From assembly GCA_000309945.1 (NCBI GenBank), contig CM001633.1, forward strand, positions 3,917,912 through 3,981,911: a stretch of DNA of 64,000 nucleotides, in the 5' to 3' direction. The stretch is from Leptolyngbyaceae cyanobacterium JSC-12. Lineage in GTDB: Bacteria > Cyanobacteriota > Cyanobacteriia > Leptolyngbyales > Leptolyngbyaceae. Made by a program: the position numbers and the translations under genes. This document shows, piece by piece, positions 54,246 to 63,901 of this stretch. The notes beneath the pieces are model-generated. The model saw only the letters and a list, made by a program, of their open reading frames with translations, searched no databases and was not told the origin of the DNA. Numbering within the stretch: position 1 is the first letter of the stretch; each line of letters begins with the position of its first letter.

Positions 54246-55172
54246 CTAGAGGATATCCTCTTCCGTTTTAGCCTCTTCTGTTTTCATGTCCATAGATGCT
54301 AAATCCGGTTTTTCGTCTGGTTGAATTGTTTCTAATTCAGCAACAGTATCCTGAACGGCAGAGTCATGAGCATTTGAAGGGGGTGCCTCTTCCTCCTCAA
54401 CTCCCCAAACATCGTCCAGTTCAGATTCAGATGTGTCATTTGTTGAGGCTATTGGATTAGTCATGCCATCAACAGATAGGGCAGAAAGTTGAGGACTTGG
54501 GCTGGTTGGGAGCGTAGAAGGAGTTGAGATGGTTGGCATTTCGCCCGATGCGACTGAACCGGGAGCAGGATTGACGGACTGCACCACGACGGGTGGCAAA
54601 ATCTGGTTAACTGGAAAGCCCAGCAGGGAGAAGTTTTGGCGAACCTGATCGATCGCGTAGGGGGAAGTTGCAGTGAAATTAGCCTCACCAGTCAACATTA
54701 CACTGAGAACGCTTACTGGAACTTGCAAAAATAGATTGGCACCCAGAAAAGCGATCGCAGCCAACAATAGTCCCAGCAGTCGAGCATTCGGAGCAAAAGG
54801 CGCAATTGAAGCGGCGATCGGAGCAACGTAATAAAGCTTTTGCACCACGATAAAAAGCAAGACTGCCGAGCTTATCGCCAGGATGCGATTGCGTTGAGAC
54901 TTGAATAGAGTCAGTAGCCTGCGTTGGTCTTCAGTTAATTGTTCTGGCTTGAGTGCTACTGCCATCAAACTGAAAATGTAGAAGGGACGTTGCCACTGCA
55001 TCCAGAGAATGGGGGCAATTCCTGCAATGCCAATCAGCCCAATCTCCAGCCAAACTGGCAGTAGGGGATCGCCTACTGCCAGCCCCAACAGGCAAAGCTC
55101 CAACCATATAGGGAGCGAGGCAATCCCCGCCAGATGAATCCATAAGTAGGGGTCGAACCAAAAAGAACGCAT
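54246..55172 (-). CDS. Low-complexity-tail membrane protein
   Basis: 308 aa from the ATG at 55172 (MRSFWFDPYLWIHLAGIASLPIW). The frame is open upstream to 55241 but the match is to the later start. It has six or so membrane segments (LWIHLAGIASLPIWLELCLL, ILAISSAVLLFIVVQKLYYVAPIAA, LLGLLLAAIAFLGANLFLQVPVSVL), then a Ser/Pro/Glu-rich acidic tail. Members of this cyanobacterial family have no assigned function. It follows the kinase gene on the same strand, 22 bases apart. Confidence 0.8.
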   Translation of the reverse strand: MRSFWFDPYLWIHLAGIASLPIWLELCLLGLAVGDPLLPVWLEIGLIGIAGIAPILWMQWQRPFYIFSLMAVALKPEQLTEDQRRLLTLFKSQRNRILAISSAVLLFIVVQKLYYVAPIAASIAPFAPNARLLGLLLAAIAFLGANLFLQVPVSVLSVMLTGEANFTATSPYAIDQVRQNFSLLGFPVNQILPPVVVQSVNPAPGSVASGEMPTISTPSTLPTSPSPQLSALSVDGMTNPIASTNDTSESELDDVWGVEEEEAPPSNAHDSAVQDTVAELETIQPDEKPDLASMDMKTEEAKTEEDIL

Positions 55173-55344
55173 AACAAACTGTGCAACGGATGAAACCCAT
55201 GCCCAAGTATAAAACCTGGTAGCCCCTACTCTGTGGCACAAATTAAATTGAGTTTTTAGCCGCGCCCAACAACCCGAAAACTGGAGGTTTCTCTAGGGAA
55301 ACCCATGAGTTTAGACGTAGACGAGGTTTAATGCTTTTGCAACC

Positions 55345-55626
55345 CTAACGAGAAGCCGCTTCGGCTAACGTTCGTTCTTCAACAGTTTCTCGCTGGCGCT
55401 TCATTTCTTGCAACTGTTGCAGCAAAGACTCCATCTTCGCTTGAAGATCCAGGTACTTCATCTGCTGATCCGCCTGGTACTGTAACTTCATCGCTTTCAT
55501 CAGACGGGATTCAGGCGAACTCTCTGCAGTGTTTTCTGATGGATTTATGGTGGCATCTGCGACGGGTTGAAGTTTAGATGCATCCGATAGAGAACTTCCG
55601 TTTGTCAAACTCTCACTAGTCAACAT
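55345..55626 (-). CDS. Small coiled-coil hypothetical protein, 93 aa
   Basis: 93 aa. N-terminal half is Ser/Ala/Glu-rich and probably disordered. The C-terminal half is a coiled coil (LMKAMKLQYQADQQMKYLDLQAKMESLLQQLQEMKRQRETVEERT). No known domain. Possibly a structural or adaptor protein. Confidence 0.6.
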   Translation of the reverse strand: MLTSESLTNGSSLSDASKLQPVADATINPSENTAESSPESRLMKAMKLQYQADQQMKYLDLQAKMESLLQQLQEMKRQRETVEERTLAEAASR

Positions 55627-55860
55627 ATCAATGTTTTAGTTATTTGTACTCACTAACACCACTCGTTACATCTTAACCCGAACTTTACAAAAAGATAGCG
55701 TCTTTAGTGGAGGTTTTGTAACTGGTTGGATTAATCCACTTCATGCAAGACTCTAGAATGCGGATTAAATCGAGGTAAACTAAGAGTTCAGGTTTTTATT
55801 AGCGCGATCGCACCCTAATTTACAGTGACATCGAGTTTGTTCACAAGTTCCCCGATAGGT

Positions 55861-56937
55861 ATGATACCCTCCGCTTGTCAAGGGGGTTGGCGAGGATTGA
55901 TTGAAGAATATCGCTCTTTTTTGCCCGTGACCGACAGCACCCCGGTTGTCACTTTGCGGGAAGGTAACACTCCTTTGATTCCGGTTCCAGCGATCGCTGC
56001 TGAAATTGGCAGACAAGTGCAGGTGTTTGTTAAATATGATGGCTTGAATCCTACCGGTAGCTTTAAAGACCGGGGGATGACAATGGCAATCACGAAAGCC
56101 AAAGAGGCTGGAGCCAAAGCCGTCATATGTGCTAGTACGGGCAATACCTCTGCGGCTGCGGCTGCTTATGCGCGGCGCGGCGGTTTACGAGCGTTTGTGC
56201 TCATCCCCGATGGCTATGTGGCATTGGGTAAGTTAGCTCAAGCCCTGGTTTATGGTGCAGAAGTTCTGGCAATTCAAGGAAACTTTGATCAGGCATTGAA
56301 AATTGTCCGCCAGATGGCAGAGACCCATCCCGTAACTCTGGTGAATTCAGTGAATCCTTATCGGCTGGAGGGGCAAAAAACGGCAGCGTTTGAAGTTGTA
56401 GATGTTTTGGGAGATGCGCCTGACTGGCTATGCATTCCAGTGGGTAATGCTGGAAATATCAGTGCTTATTGGATGGGGTTCTGCGAATATCACCAGCATC
56501 AGCGTTGTACAAAACTGCCTCGAATGGTGGGCTTCCAGTCGGCCGGAGCCGCACCTCTAGTGACTGGACATGCGGTAGACTATCCTGAAACATTGGCAAC
56601 TGCGATTCGGATTGGCAATCCTGCTAACTGGGAACGGGCGATCGCAGTGCGGGATGCCAGTCAGGGGGCCTTTCATGCTGTCACAGATGATGAAATTTTG
56701 GCGGCGTATCGTCTGTTAGCTTCGCAAGAGGGTGTGTTTTGTGAACCTGCCAGTGCAGCGTCGGTAGCGGGTCTGCTAAAAGTAAAAGATCAGGTACCTA
56801 CTGGTGCGACGGTTGTTTGTGTGCTCACGGGCAACGGTTTGAAAGATCCGGATACAGCGATTAAACATAGTGAAAATCCTTTGAAGCAAGGTATTGCGCC
56901 TGATCTAGAATCAGTTGCCAGAGCCATGGGATTTTAA
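55861..56937 (+). CDS. thrC: Threonine synthase
   Basis: 358 aa from the ATG at 55861 ([22 protein letters not shown]). A longer frame from 55825 is less likely. PLP-dependent fold-type II enzyme: conversion of O-phosphohomoserine to threonine. Key motifs: [33 protein letters not shown] (PLP lysine in SFKDRG), [40 protein letters not shown] and [15 protein letters not shown], all typical of cyanobacterial ThrC. Confidence 0.95.
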   Translation: MIPSACQGGWRGLIEEYRSFLPVTDSTPVVTLREGNTPLIPVPAIAAEIGRQVQVFVKYDGLNPTGSFKDRGMTMAITKAKEAGAKAVICASTGNTSAAAAAYARRGGLRAFVLIPDGYVALGKLAQALVYGAEVLAIQGNFDQALKIVRQMAETHPVTLVNSVNPYRLEGQKTAAFEVVDVLGDAPDWLCIPVGNAGNISAYWMGFCEYHQHQRCTKLPRMVGFQSAGAAPLVTGHAVDYPETLATAIRIGNPANWERAIAVRDASQGAFHAVTDDEILAAYRLLASQEGVFCEPASAASVAGLLKVKDQVPTGATVVCVLTGNGLKDPDTAIKHSENPLKQGIAPDLESVARAMGF

Positions 56938-56941
56938 AGCA

Positions 56942-57874
56942 GTGTTTTTTCACAAAGATGCACAACTTGAAGAACAGGGCGATCGCATCCTGGAAGCAAC
57001 CTGGGCAGCGTTTCCAGGTTTAGCTCGCAATCAGCTCGCACTTACCTGGGTAGTGTATGATTCCCCTGCGCCAGTGAACACTGGTGGGGCGCTTAGCCCA
57101 GAGGAATTCTGGAGATATTCGCCGCGTGGGTTTAGTTATCGCGGCGTGGAATTGATCTATCCAGCGAGTGTCGTTAAGCTGTTTTACCTGGTGGCGATGC
57201 AGGAATGGCTGGAACGCGGCATGGTGCAGCCTTCTACTGAACTGGATCGCGCTATGCGAGATATGATCGTAGACTCTAGCAATGATGCAACTGGGCTGAT
57301 TGTGGATGTGTTGACCGGAACTACTAGCGGTCCAGAGCTATCGCCCGCCCCATTTGAAACCTGGAAACAACAGCGGCTGATTGTGAACCGCTATTTTGAA
57401 TCCTTTGGCTGGGAAGAACTCCATACCATCAATGTCTGCCAGAAAACTTGGTGTGATGGACCTTATGGACGAGAAAGAGCATTTTACGGCGAACATTTTG
57501 AAAACCGAAATATGCTCACTACCAATGCTACTGCTCGACTGCTCCACAGCATTGTCGGTGGTGTAGCGGTTTCTTCACCCCGATCGCAAGCAATGATGGC
57601 ACTTATGCGGCGATCGCTGCATCCAGAACTGCTGATGGCAGACCCCGAAAACCAAGTCACTGGCTTTTTGGGTGCAGGTTTACCACTGGATGCACAACTT
57701 TGGTCAAAAGCCGGGTTGATGAGTCGGGTGAGGCACGATGCTGCCTATATTGAATTGCCCAACTGCAAACCATACTTGCTGGTCGTCTTTATGGAAGGAG
57801 CAGATCACGCCAAAAATGAATCGATTCTGCCGTTTATTTCACAGCAGATGGTGGAAGCTGTGCGATCGCTTTAG
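56942..57874 (+). CDS. Class A beta-lactamase-like serine hydrolase
   Basis: 310 aa from the GTG at 56942. A TTG at 56915 lies inside thrC. Motifs of class A-type serine hydrolases: SxxK as YPASVVKLFYLV, SDN-like as DSSNDATGLIV, and the K-T/S-G region as WSKAGLMSRVRHDAAYIEL. There is no signal peptide, so a cytosolic or atypical location is possible. Family members often act on D-amino acid or peptide substrates rather than antibiotics. It starts 4 bases after thrC's stop. Confidence 0.85.
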   Translation: MFFHKDAQLEEQGDRILEATWAAFPGLARNQLALTWVVYDSPAPVNTGGALSPEEFWRYSPRGFSYRGVELIYPASVVKLFYLVAMQEWLERGMVQPSTELDRAMRDMIVDSSNDATGLIVDVLTGTTSGPELSPAPFETWKQQRLIVNRYFESFGWEELHTINVCQKTWCDGPYGRERAFYGEHFENRNMLTTNATARLLHSIVGGVAVSSPRSQAMMALMRRSLHPELLMADPENQVTGFLGAGLPLDAQLWSKAGLMSRVRHDAAYIELPNCKPYLLVVFMEGADHAKNESILPFISQQMVEAVRSL

Positions 57875-57930
57875 TCGCCACCTCAGAACTCTTCAAGAAC
57901 TCTAAGATCTGGCTCCCAAAAACTTGTTCG

Positions 57931-59259
57931 CTACTGCAACCTCACCTGATCAATGGTTTTGAGCTTACCGTCATCCTCTACCCGCCAAACATCATAAACT
58001 CCAACCACATCACCATTCTCATCAATATCCACATTGCCGCTGGCACCCTGGTAGTTAATGTCTTTTCCTTCTTTCAGGAGCTTCAGCCCTTCACATACAT
58101 CCGAGACTTCCTCTCCTGGCGCATTTGCCACTTCTCGAAGTTTGCTTTGAATCGCTTCGCCTGTGTTCGCTTTAGCTGCCTGTGCTGCTAATACTAACAA
58201 GGCTGCTGCATCCCAGGCTTGTGGGGCATATTCAGCCGGAGGTCGGTTGAACTTTTCTTGCCAGAGTTTGGAAAAAGCATCTAATGCTTTGCCATCTGCA
58301 CCGGGTACGGTTCCTAGCGCACCTGCCAGGATAAACTTGCCATCCGCAGTTTTACCAACTTGAGTAGGAAATTGCTCAGATTTTGAACCGTCTGTCAACA
58401 AGATTTGGACACCAGTTTTTACACCTTGCTCATAAGCAGTTTTGAGCAAGAGGGCACCAGTTTCGGCATAGGCGATCGCAGCTACCGCTTCAGGTTGACC
58501 ACTAAACGCCGCTTGCACTTCTGTCTCAAAGGTGGTTGCCTTGGGGTCATAGCGTGTGGGTTTTGCTTCGTTGGTGATGGTGCCGCCCAATTGTTTGAAT
58601 GCTTTCACAAATTCTTTCTCAAAACCAACGCCATAATCATTGTTGATTACAACCGTTGCAACCTTACGTTTGCCTTTTTCGTAAGCCAGCTTCGCTAATG
58701 CTCTAGCCTGATAGGTGTCGGGGGGGGCTGTGCGTGCCCAATAGCCCTGAAATTCACCCTTTTTAGCACGTTCAGTGAACACGGGACTGGTACTACCGGG
58801 AGAGATAAGCATCACCTTATTTCGCACCGCGATCGGGGCAGCAGCTGACGATACACTACTGGCGAAGGAACCCACCACTCCTGCCACTTTGTCCACTTCC
58901 GCCAGTTTGGTCATCCCATCAGCACCAGCGGTTGGATCCGTTTGGTCGTCAGTGTTTGGCACCAGCGTTACTGGACTACCATTAACACCCCCACACTGGT
59001 TAACTGTATCTACCAGCATTGGAACTGCCGCCAACATTGGCTGCCCCACAGAAGCCAGATCTCCAGTGGCAGGAAGCAATGAACCGATCTTAAGTCCTGC
59101 GCCACCGCCAGCGGTTGGAGAGGTCGTGGTATTGCTGCCTGAAGGCGTAGTGTCTTGTTCTTGGCAAGCGGCTGCAACGATTCCGATAGTTAGGACGATT
59201 GCCGCCAGGGAAATTGCTTTAATAGGCTGAATTGGGTTGGGGGAAACCAGTCTACTCAT
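57931..59259 (-). CDS. Periplasmic binding lipoprotein, branched-chain amino acid/amide ABC type
   Basis: 442 aa. Lipoprotein signal ending at the lipobox AAAC (Cys32). Type I periplasmic binding fold with LKIGSLLPATGDLASVGQPML, VAGVVGSFASSVSSAAAPIA, KVMLISPGSTSPVFTERAKKG, VATVVINNDYGVGFEKEFVKAF and AEYAPQAWDAAALLVLAA. It binds a small solute such as an amino acid. Partner permease and ATPase genes are not in the window, so the exact ligand is open. Confidence 0.9.
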   Translation of the reverse strand: MSRLVSPNPIQPIKAISLAAIVLTIGIVAAACQEQDTTPSGSNTTTSPTAGGGAGLKIGSLLPATGDLASVGQPMLAAVPMLVDTVNQCGGVNGSPVTLVPNTDDQTDPTAGADGMTKLAEVDKVAGVVGSFASSVSSAAAPIAVRNKVMLISPGSTSPVFTERAKKGEFQGYWARTAPPDTYQARALAKLAYEKGKRKVATVVINNDYGVGFEKEFVKAFKQLGGTITNEAKPTRYDPKATTFETEVQAAFSGQPEAVAAIAYAETGALLLKTAYEQGVKTGVQILLTDGSKSEQFPTQVGKTADGKFILAGALGTVPGADGKALDAFSKLWQEKFNRPPAEYAPQAWDAAALLVLAAQAAKANTGEAIQSKLREVANAPGEEVSDVCEGLKLLKEGKDINYQGASGNVDIDENGDVVGVYDVWRVEDDGKLKTIDQVRLQ

Positions 59260-59417
59260 CGAAGTGGGTAATAGAAATCAAGATGCTATCGTAGCGCGAT
59301 CGCGGGCTACTCAACACAAGTAATGTAAAACACAAATAATTTAAGAGGGCTTTCCACGCAACCAGTGAAAAGCCCTTCTCAACAAAATCTAGATCCTAAA
59401 GAAACCAGATCCAGAAC

Positions 59418-59508
59418 GGAGAGAGAGGGATTCGAACCCTCGGTACGGCCTTTCGATCCGTACAACAGATTAGCAATCTGCCGCTTTCGACCACTCAGCC
59501 ATCTCTCC
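59418..59508 (-). tRNA. tRNA-Ser(GCU)
   Basis: 91 bases on the minus strand. Acceptor stem GGAGAGA pairs with TCTCTCC. It has a type-II long variable arm, anticodon loop CAGATT-GCT-AATCTG (anticodon GCT, codons AGC/AGU) and the T-loop GGTTCGAATCC. The sequence ends without an encoded CCA. It lies 49 bases from mraY on the same strand. Confidence 0.97.
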
Positions 59509-59557
59509 AGTTGTTCGAGTGTTTATCATAACAGATTTTGCCGAACTGGTCTTTGTA

Positions 59558-60655
59558 TTAGCTAAAAATGGCTAATGTCAGGAAAACAAGCAGTGCTCCT
59601 ACCAGATAAAAGACCCCAACAATTTGAGTTTCAGACCAACCGGATAACTCTAGATGATTGTGATAAGGCGACATTTTGAAGAAACGCTTGCCAACTCCAT
59701 CTGGACCTTTGGTGGCTTTGAAATAGGCAACCTGAATCATGACTGAAAGCGTTTCGACCAAAAACAACCCACTGAGAACTAGCAAGACACATAAAGCATT
59801 AGTAAGGAGTGCTACTGCTGCTAAAGCCCCGCCTAATGCTAGAGAACCAGTATCGCCCATGAATACTCGTGCTGGGTTGCGGTTGTGCACCAAGAACCCT
59901 AAGCAACTACCGCTCAAACAGGCACAGAATATCATCAGTTCAGGCGCAGTAGGAGCTACGAATGCCCCTAGCCCCAGTAACGCGATCGCAACGGTTCCGC
60001 CTGCCAACCCATCCAATCCATCGGTTAAGTTGGTCGCATTACTTTCTGCCACCAAAGCAAACCAGCCAACCGGAACCATGAGAATGCCTAACGGCAACAT
60101 CCAGCCAAAAGGAAGCGCCAAGGTTGTCATGCTCACTGGCTGGGTAACTGCTGCCCAGGCACAGAATACTCCCCCGAAGCCAATTTGAAGTGCTAGCTTC
60201 ATGCGGGGAGAAATGCCCTTGTTAGACTTACGCCGAATAATTTGCCAATCATCTAACCAGCCGATGAAAGCATAACCCACAGTCAATGCAGAAACTGCCA
60301 TCACTGAGGCAGCAAAACCCGACCAAATCATCGCTACGATCAAGGCGACAGGAACAAAAAAGATGCCGCCCATCGTTGGAGTGCCAGCTTTCTTGAGGTG
60401 CGATTGGGGCCCATCCTCTCGAATCGTTTGCCCTGCCTTGAGCGCCCTTAGCACTGGAACTACCCAAAAACCGACTAATGCCGTTACCAATCCACAGGCC
60501 CAGAGTGGCAGGGTAAGAGACTCAGGCTGAAATGGAGAACGCCCAGCAAGCCAATCGAGATAGAGCGCTCCAACACTTAAACCAACTGCCAGCAAGCTAA
60601 ATAGCAATGAGCCTGAGAGCCTAAATGAGCTGCGGTAAAATAGTTTTGCATCCAC
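59558..60655 (-). CDS. mraY: Phospho-N-acetylmuramoyl-pentapeptide transferase
   Basis: 365 aa, about ten membrane segments. It moves the phospho-MurNAc-pentapeptide onto undecaprenyl phosphate, giving lipid I. Motifs: KAGTPTMGGIFFVP, FIGWLDDWQIIRRKSNKGISPRMKLALQ (DD motif), NATNLTDGLDGLAGG (NLTDGLDGL), FMGDTGSLALGGALAAVAL, and PDGVGKRFFKMSPYHNHLELSGWSE. All catalytic aspartates and the distal HNHLE are present. Confidence 0.97.
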   Translation of the reverse strand: MDAKLFYRSSFRLSGSLLFSLLAVGLSVGALYLDWLAGRSPFQPESLTLPLWACGLVTALVGFWVVPVLRALKAGQTIREDGPQSHLKKAGTPTMGGIFFVPVALIVAMIWSGFAASVMAVSALTVGYAFIGWLDDWQIIRRKSNKGISPRMKLALQIGFGGVFCAWAAVTQPVSMTTLALPFGWMLPLGILMVPVGWFALVAESNATNLTDGLDGLAGGTVAIALLGLGAFVAPTAPELMIFCACLSGSCLGFLVHNRNPARVFMGDTGSLALGGALAAVALLTNALCVLLVLSGLFLVETLSVMIQVAYFKATKGPDGVGKRFFKMSPYHNHLELSGWSETQIVGVFYLVGALLVFLTLAIFS

Positions 60656-60806
60656 AAATGTTTATCTCACTCCACACACTACATATCGTTGCATTGATCT
60701 AAATAAGTGCAACGTTCCTTGATCGCTCACAACCACACAAATCTTAAAACGCGATGGGTGATATGAAAATAGTGCGGCACTACATTTCAGCAGCAATCGC
60801 GCAAAA

Positions 60807-61043
60807 TTAATCATCCAAATCTAAATCATCATCATCGTCATCTAAATCAAACGAGTTGTCTTCGCCCGCCATCAGCTCATTGATTTCTTCTTCATCGTCT
60901 GAATAATCATAGTCGTTACTATCGCGGGCTAAAAGGCGACCCGATTGTTCCAGCCAATCTAAAATTGATACGGCTTGCCGTGAAGCAGAAACACTTGCCC
61001 GCTTGTTGCGGGGTTCTTCATGCAGAGAGGGATTGTACGTCAT
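60807..61043 (-). CDS. DUF3134 family protein
   Basis: 78 aa from the ATG at 61043 (MTYNPSLHEEPRNKRASVSAS). A TTG 8 codons upstream is less likely. Cyanobacterial DUF3134: basic N-terminus, QAVSILDWLEQSGRLLAR, then a long Asp/Glu-rich tail (LDDDDDDLDLDD). Function unknown. The acidic tail may bind metal or a basic protein partner. Confidence 0.85.
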   Translation of the reverse strand: MTYNPSLHEEPRNKRASVSASRQAVSILDWLEQSGRLLARDSNDYDYSDDEEEINELMAGEDNSFDLDDDDDDLDLDD

Positions 61044-61311
61044 AGGTGCCAGTTGGTTAGGTATCAAGTGCGGTCAGTATACTGTAAAGATCTAAGAGTG
61101 TGGTATCGGAAAACAATCTTTCTTACTTTATTCCGCTAATAAATCAACCAGAGTTTATCACCCTTTCGGTAGAAAGCAAGTTTTTTGTCTAAACCAAGTC
61201 CATCTAGGGACTGAGGGTTTGCCTCAGGAGAAATGAGAGGTCTGAATGTGGAAGCCGCTTAATTCAAGTATTTCATAGAGAAATTCATCTTCCCCATCGG
61301 GGAATACGGAA
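61044..61311. other. Intergenic region between DUF3134 and PAP/fibrillin genes
   Basis: 268 bases without a gene. It separates divergent genes and must carry their promoters. A possible hairpin CTTCCCCATCGGGGAATACGG lies near 61288-61307. Confidence 0.35.
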
Positions 61312-61896
61312 ATGATTGGGAAAGCAGACTTATTAGAAACCATTGCTGGAAAAAATCGTGGGTTGCTGGCATCGGACTCGCAAAAGCAGGCAATTCTGTC
61401 AGCGATCGCTCAATTGGAAGACCGCAATCCCACACCTCGCCCGGTAGAAGCAACGGATCTATTAAATGGAGACTGGCGATTAATTTACACCACTAGTCGT
61501 GGCATTTTAGGGATTGATCAGGTGCCATTCCTTAAACTTGGTCAGGTTTATCAATGTATTCGGGTTGCGGACGCTTCGCTGTATAACATTGCAGAAGTCT
61601 ACGGGTTGCCCTTATTAGAAGGAGTAGTGAGCGTTGCGGCTCGGTTTGTGCCCGTGAGCGATCGCCGGGTAGATGTTACGTTTGAGCGTTCCATTATTGG
61701 ACTTCAACGCCTCATTGGTTATCAAACTCCTGAAACCTTTATTAAGGAAATCAAAGCAGGCAAAAAGTTTCGAGCGATCGATCTGGCAATTACCAATCGA
61801 GAACAAAGCGGCTGGCTGGACATTACTTACTTAGATCAAGATTTACGAATTGGGCGTGGTAATGAAGGAAGTGTGTTTGTGTTGACGAAGGGCTGA
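61312..61896 (+). CDS. PAP/fibrillin family plastid-lipid-associated protein
   Basis: 194 aa. Lipocalin-related PAP/fibrillin domain: LLNGDWRLIYTTSRGILGIDQVPFLKLGQVYQCIRV, RFVPVSDRRVDVTFERSIIGLQRLIGY and the DITYLDQDLRIGRGNEGSVFVLTK signature. In plants and cyanobacteria these are thylakoid or plastoglobule-associated proteins linked to stress and pigments. No signal peptide. Confidence 0.93.
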   Translation: MIGKADLLETIAGKNRGLLASDSQKQAILSAIAQLEDRNPTPRPVEATDLLNGDWRLIYTTSRGILGIDQVPFLKLGQVYQCIRVADASLYNIAEVYGLPLLEGVVSVAARFVPVSDRRVDVTFERSIIGLQRLIGYQTPETFIKEIKAGKKFRAIDLAITNREQSGWLDITYLDQDLRIGRGNEGSVFVLTKG

Positions 61897-62072
61897 GAAG
61901 CCAGAAGGATTTGAGATTGTTGATTGTAAATTCCAAATTGCAGAAGTCAAGAATGAGGAGATGAGGAAGGCGAGGAAGATGGAGAAAACCTTCAAAATGC
62001 AAAATTCTCCAACTCCCCATCCCCCCAACTCCCCAGCTCCCAATTTCCCCATCCCCCTATCCCCTCTACCCA
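61897..62072. other. Intergenic with C-rich low-complexity run
   Basis: Between the PAP gene and the nuclease gene, positions about 61995-62070 form a tandem-like series of CCCC-AACTCC-CC units, simple low complexity. No gene is recognised. A similar C-rich stretch occurs before gvpN near 49715-49740. Confidence 0.45.
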
Positions 62073-62912
62073 ATGTCATCCTCTCCTCTTCCGGCTTTAC
62101 GCCTGTCTCAAAGACATCTGAATCTTCTTACAGCCTGTCCGCGTAAGTTTCAGCACAGTTTTATTGAGCAACTGGGAGGCACGGACGCGATTGCCCAGCA
62201 AGACCGTCTGCTTCAAGGGGCACGATTTCACCTGCTGCTTCAGCAATGGCTGCTTGATTTACCAGTTGACTCTGTACTGGTAGCAGAAACCCAGTTTCAC
62301 CAGTGGTTAACGGCTTTTAGAGCGGCTGCACCTCAAATTCTGGATGCAGAAGCCCAGCAACAACCAGAGAGCGATCGTACCCTCGAATTTGCAGGCTATT
62401 TATTAACTGTGCGCTACGACCTGTTGCTGATAGCTGACCATCACGCCAAAATTCTGGATTGGAAAACCTATCCTCGTCCCAAAAACACCCAATGGCTGGA
62501 GCAGAACTGGCAAACTCGCCTGTATCCATTTGTGTTGGCAGAAACAAGTGCTTACTTACCGGAACAAATCTCGATGGTGTATTGGTTTTTTCAGGCAGAA
62601 CAGGCTACCACTCCTCAAAGCCTGACATTTCAGTACAACACCAGTAAGCATGAGCAAACTCGCCAGGAACTAACGAATCTGCTCAACCAACTCTCTGAAT
62701 GGCTCGACTGTTACCAGGCAGGCAAACCCTTTCCCCGGGTAGGATGGGAATCATCCCAGTGTGCAGTGTGCAGTTTTGCAGCACGATGCGGTCGAGTGAC
62801 TGGTTCCTTGGATGAGGCTGCAGTTATTGAAAAGGAGTCTCCCGCGATCGCAACGGACCAACTGCCTGACCTGCTTCCCAATCTAGCGGAAATTGCAGAA
62901 GTGCCGCTTTAG
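62073..62912 (+). CDS. PD-(D/E)XK nuclease with Fe-S cysteines (Cas4/RecB-like)
   Basis: 279 aa. LTACPRKFQHSFIEQL (first Cys), LAFAGYLLTVRYDLLLIADHHAKILDWKTYPRP (D...DWK, the DxK-type nuclease strand), and a C-terminal SSQCAVCSFAARCGRV with the other three Cys. This four-Cys layout is that of Cas4/AddB-type 4Fe-4S exonucleases. A stand-alone cyanobacterial version. It is 54 kb from the type III locus, so no CRISPR link is implied. Confidence 0.88.
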   Translation: MSSSPLPALRLSQRHLNLLTACPRKFQHSFIEQLGGTDAIAQQDRLLQGARFHLLLQQWLLDLPVDSVLVAETQFHQWLTAFRAAAPQILDAEAQQQPESDRTLEFAGYLLTVRYDLLLIADHHAKILDWKTYPRPKNTQWLEQNWQTRLYPFVLAETSAYLPEQISMVYWFFQAEQATTPQSLTFQYNTSKHEQTRQELTNLLNQLSEWLDCYQAGKPFPRVGWESSQCAVCSFAARCGRVTGSLDEAAVIEKESPAIATDQLPDLLPNLAEIAEVPL

Positions 62913-62972
62913 TTGTTCTGTCTACAAGTGCGTTATGCTCCGCGATCGTTCCCTCCCCTTCTTTCTCCGTCT

Positions 62973-63539
62973 ATGACTGCTGAATCAAAACCTGACGAAC
63001 CCTTACCTATCACCATTCGGGATATGGACATCAATGACCTAGCCCCCGTTTATCATCTGGGCGAGATGTTGTTTACTAGCGATTTGTATCCTTTCATCTA
63101 TCGCACCTGGGATCAATGGGAAGTGATTGGGCTATACAACACTGACCCAGAATATTGCCTGGTGGCAGAGTCAGATGAGAAACTGGCAGGGTTTGTGCTA
63201 GGTACCATCATCAACAAAGCACCCTGGACTTACGGTTATATTCTTTGGCTAGGAGTTGATCCAGCATTTCAGCGGCGTGGGGTTGCCGATAGCCTGGTGG
63301 ATCGCCTGGTGGAGCGCATGATTGATGATGGTGCCCGATTTATGATGGCCGACACCGATCCAGAAAATGTGCCTGCTGTCAAATTTTTCACTCGCAAAGG
63401 TTTTAATAATGTCCGCAGGCACATTTTTCTCTCCATGAACCTGAGCAAGCACGAATATTACGGCAAGCTAATCGCCTACGAACGGGAAAAAGCTGAACGC
63501 GCCGTCTGGAAGCGCCCCCGTCGCCCAACCAAATCTTGA
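62973..63539 (+). CDS. GNAT family N-acetyltransferase
   Basis: 188 aa from the ATG at 62973 (MTAESKPDEPLPITIRDMDINDL). Upstream in-frame codons lie directly after the previous stop. GNAT core: ILWLGVDPAFQRRGVADSLVDRLVERM (acetyl-CoA loop Q/RxxG), ARFMMADTDPENVPAVKFFTRKGF. RimI-like in layout, but the target is unknown. The C-terminal tail is basic (KAERAVWKRPRRPTKS). Confidence 0.9.
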   Translation: MTAESKPDEPLPITIRDMDINDLAPVYHLGEMLFTSDLYPFIYRTWDQWEVIGLYNTDPEYCLVAESDEKLAGFVLGTIINKAPWTYGYILWLGVDPAFQRRGVADSLVDRLVERMIDDGARFMMADTDPENVPAVKFFTRKGFNNVRRHIFLSMNLSKHEYYGKLIAYEREKAERAVWKRPRRPTKS

Positions 63540-63901
63540 TTCAGTTGATTTGGTGGTTGATGTAGGGCAGAGAGTATAGGGGGTTGGGTGCATTTGATGC
63601 AAGGGAAAAATACACTCGCTGAGAGGTTTCGAGATTTTGTTCACTGAGTGGTTGGCAGGTTGACATCAGTGGCAATACGCTCGTATTGATGCGGTCTTTC
63701 TAAACGTGTAAGTTGGCGGCAATCTGCTAGTTGCCATGAAATTACTTTCAGAAATGGTAAATCTTTGGGAACCTCAATGGAATCAGGTGCAACAGACATC
63801 ATTCACGAACGACTAGAACAGGCTTATTCGTTAGGATAGGACTATTCTTGTGTATGCACTGCTCAAAAAACAGCCTTTAATTTCAAGCTATAACAGCTGC
63901 G
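63540..63901. other. Intergenic region, no gene recognised
   Basis: About 360 bases. Between 63738 and 63820 a short open frame (MKLLSEMVNLWEPQ...) ends early and has no recognised match. The rest is unremarkable and may hold the promoter of the following gene. Confidence 0.4.

Noticed and set aside
62073-62912. Cas4 of the CRISPR system
   Set aside because: It has the Cas4/RecB cysteine layout but lies over 47 kb from the type III locus, with no cas1 or cas2 beside it. It is better called a stand-alone Fe-S nuclease.
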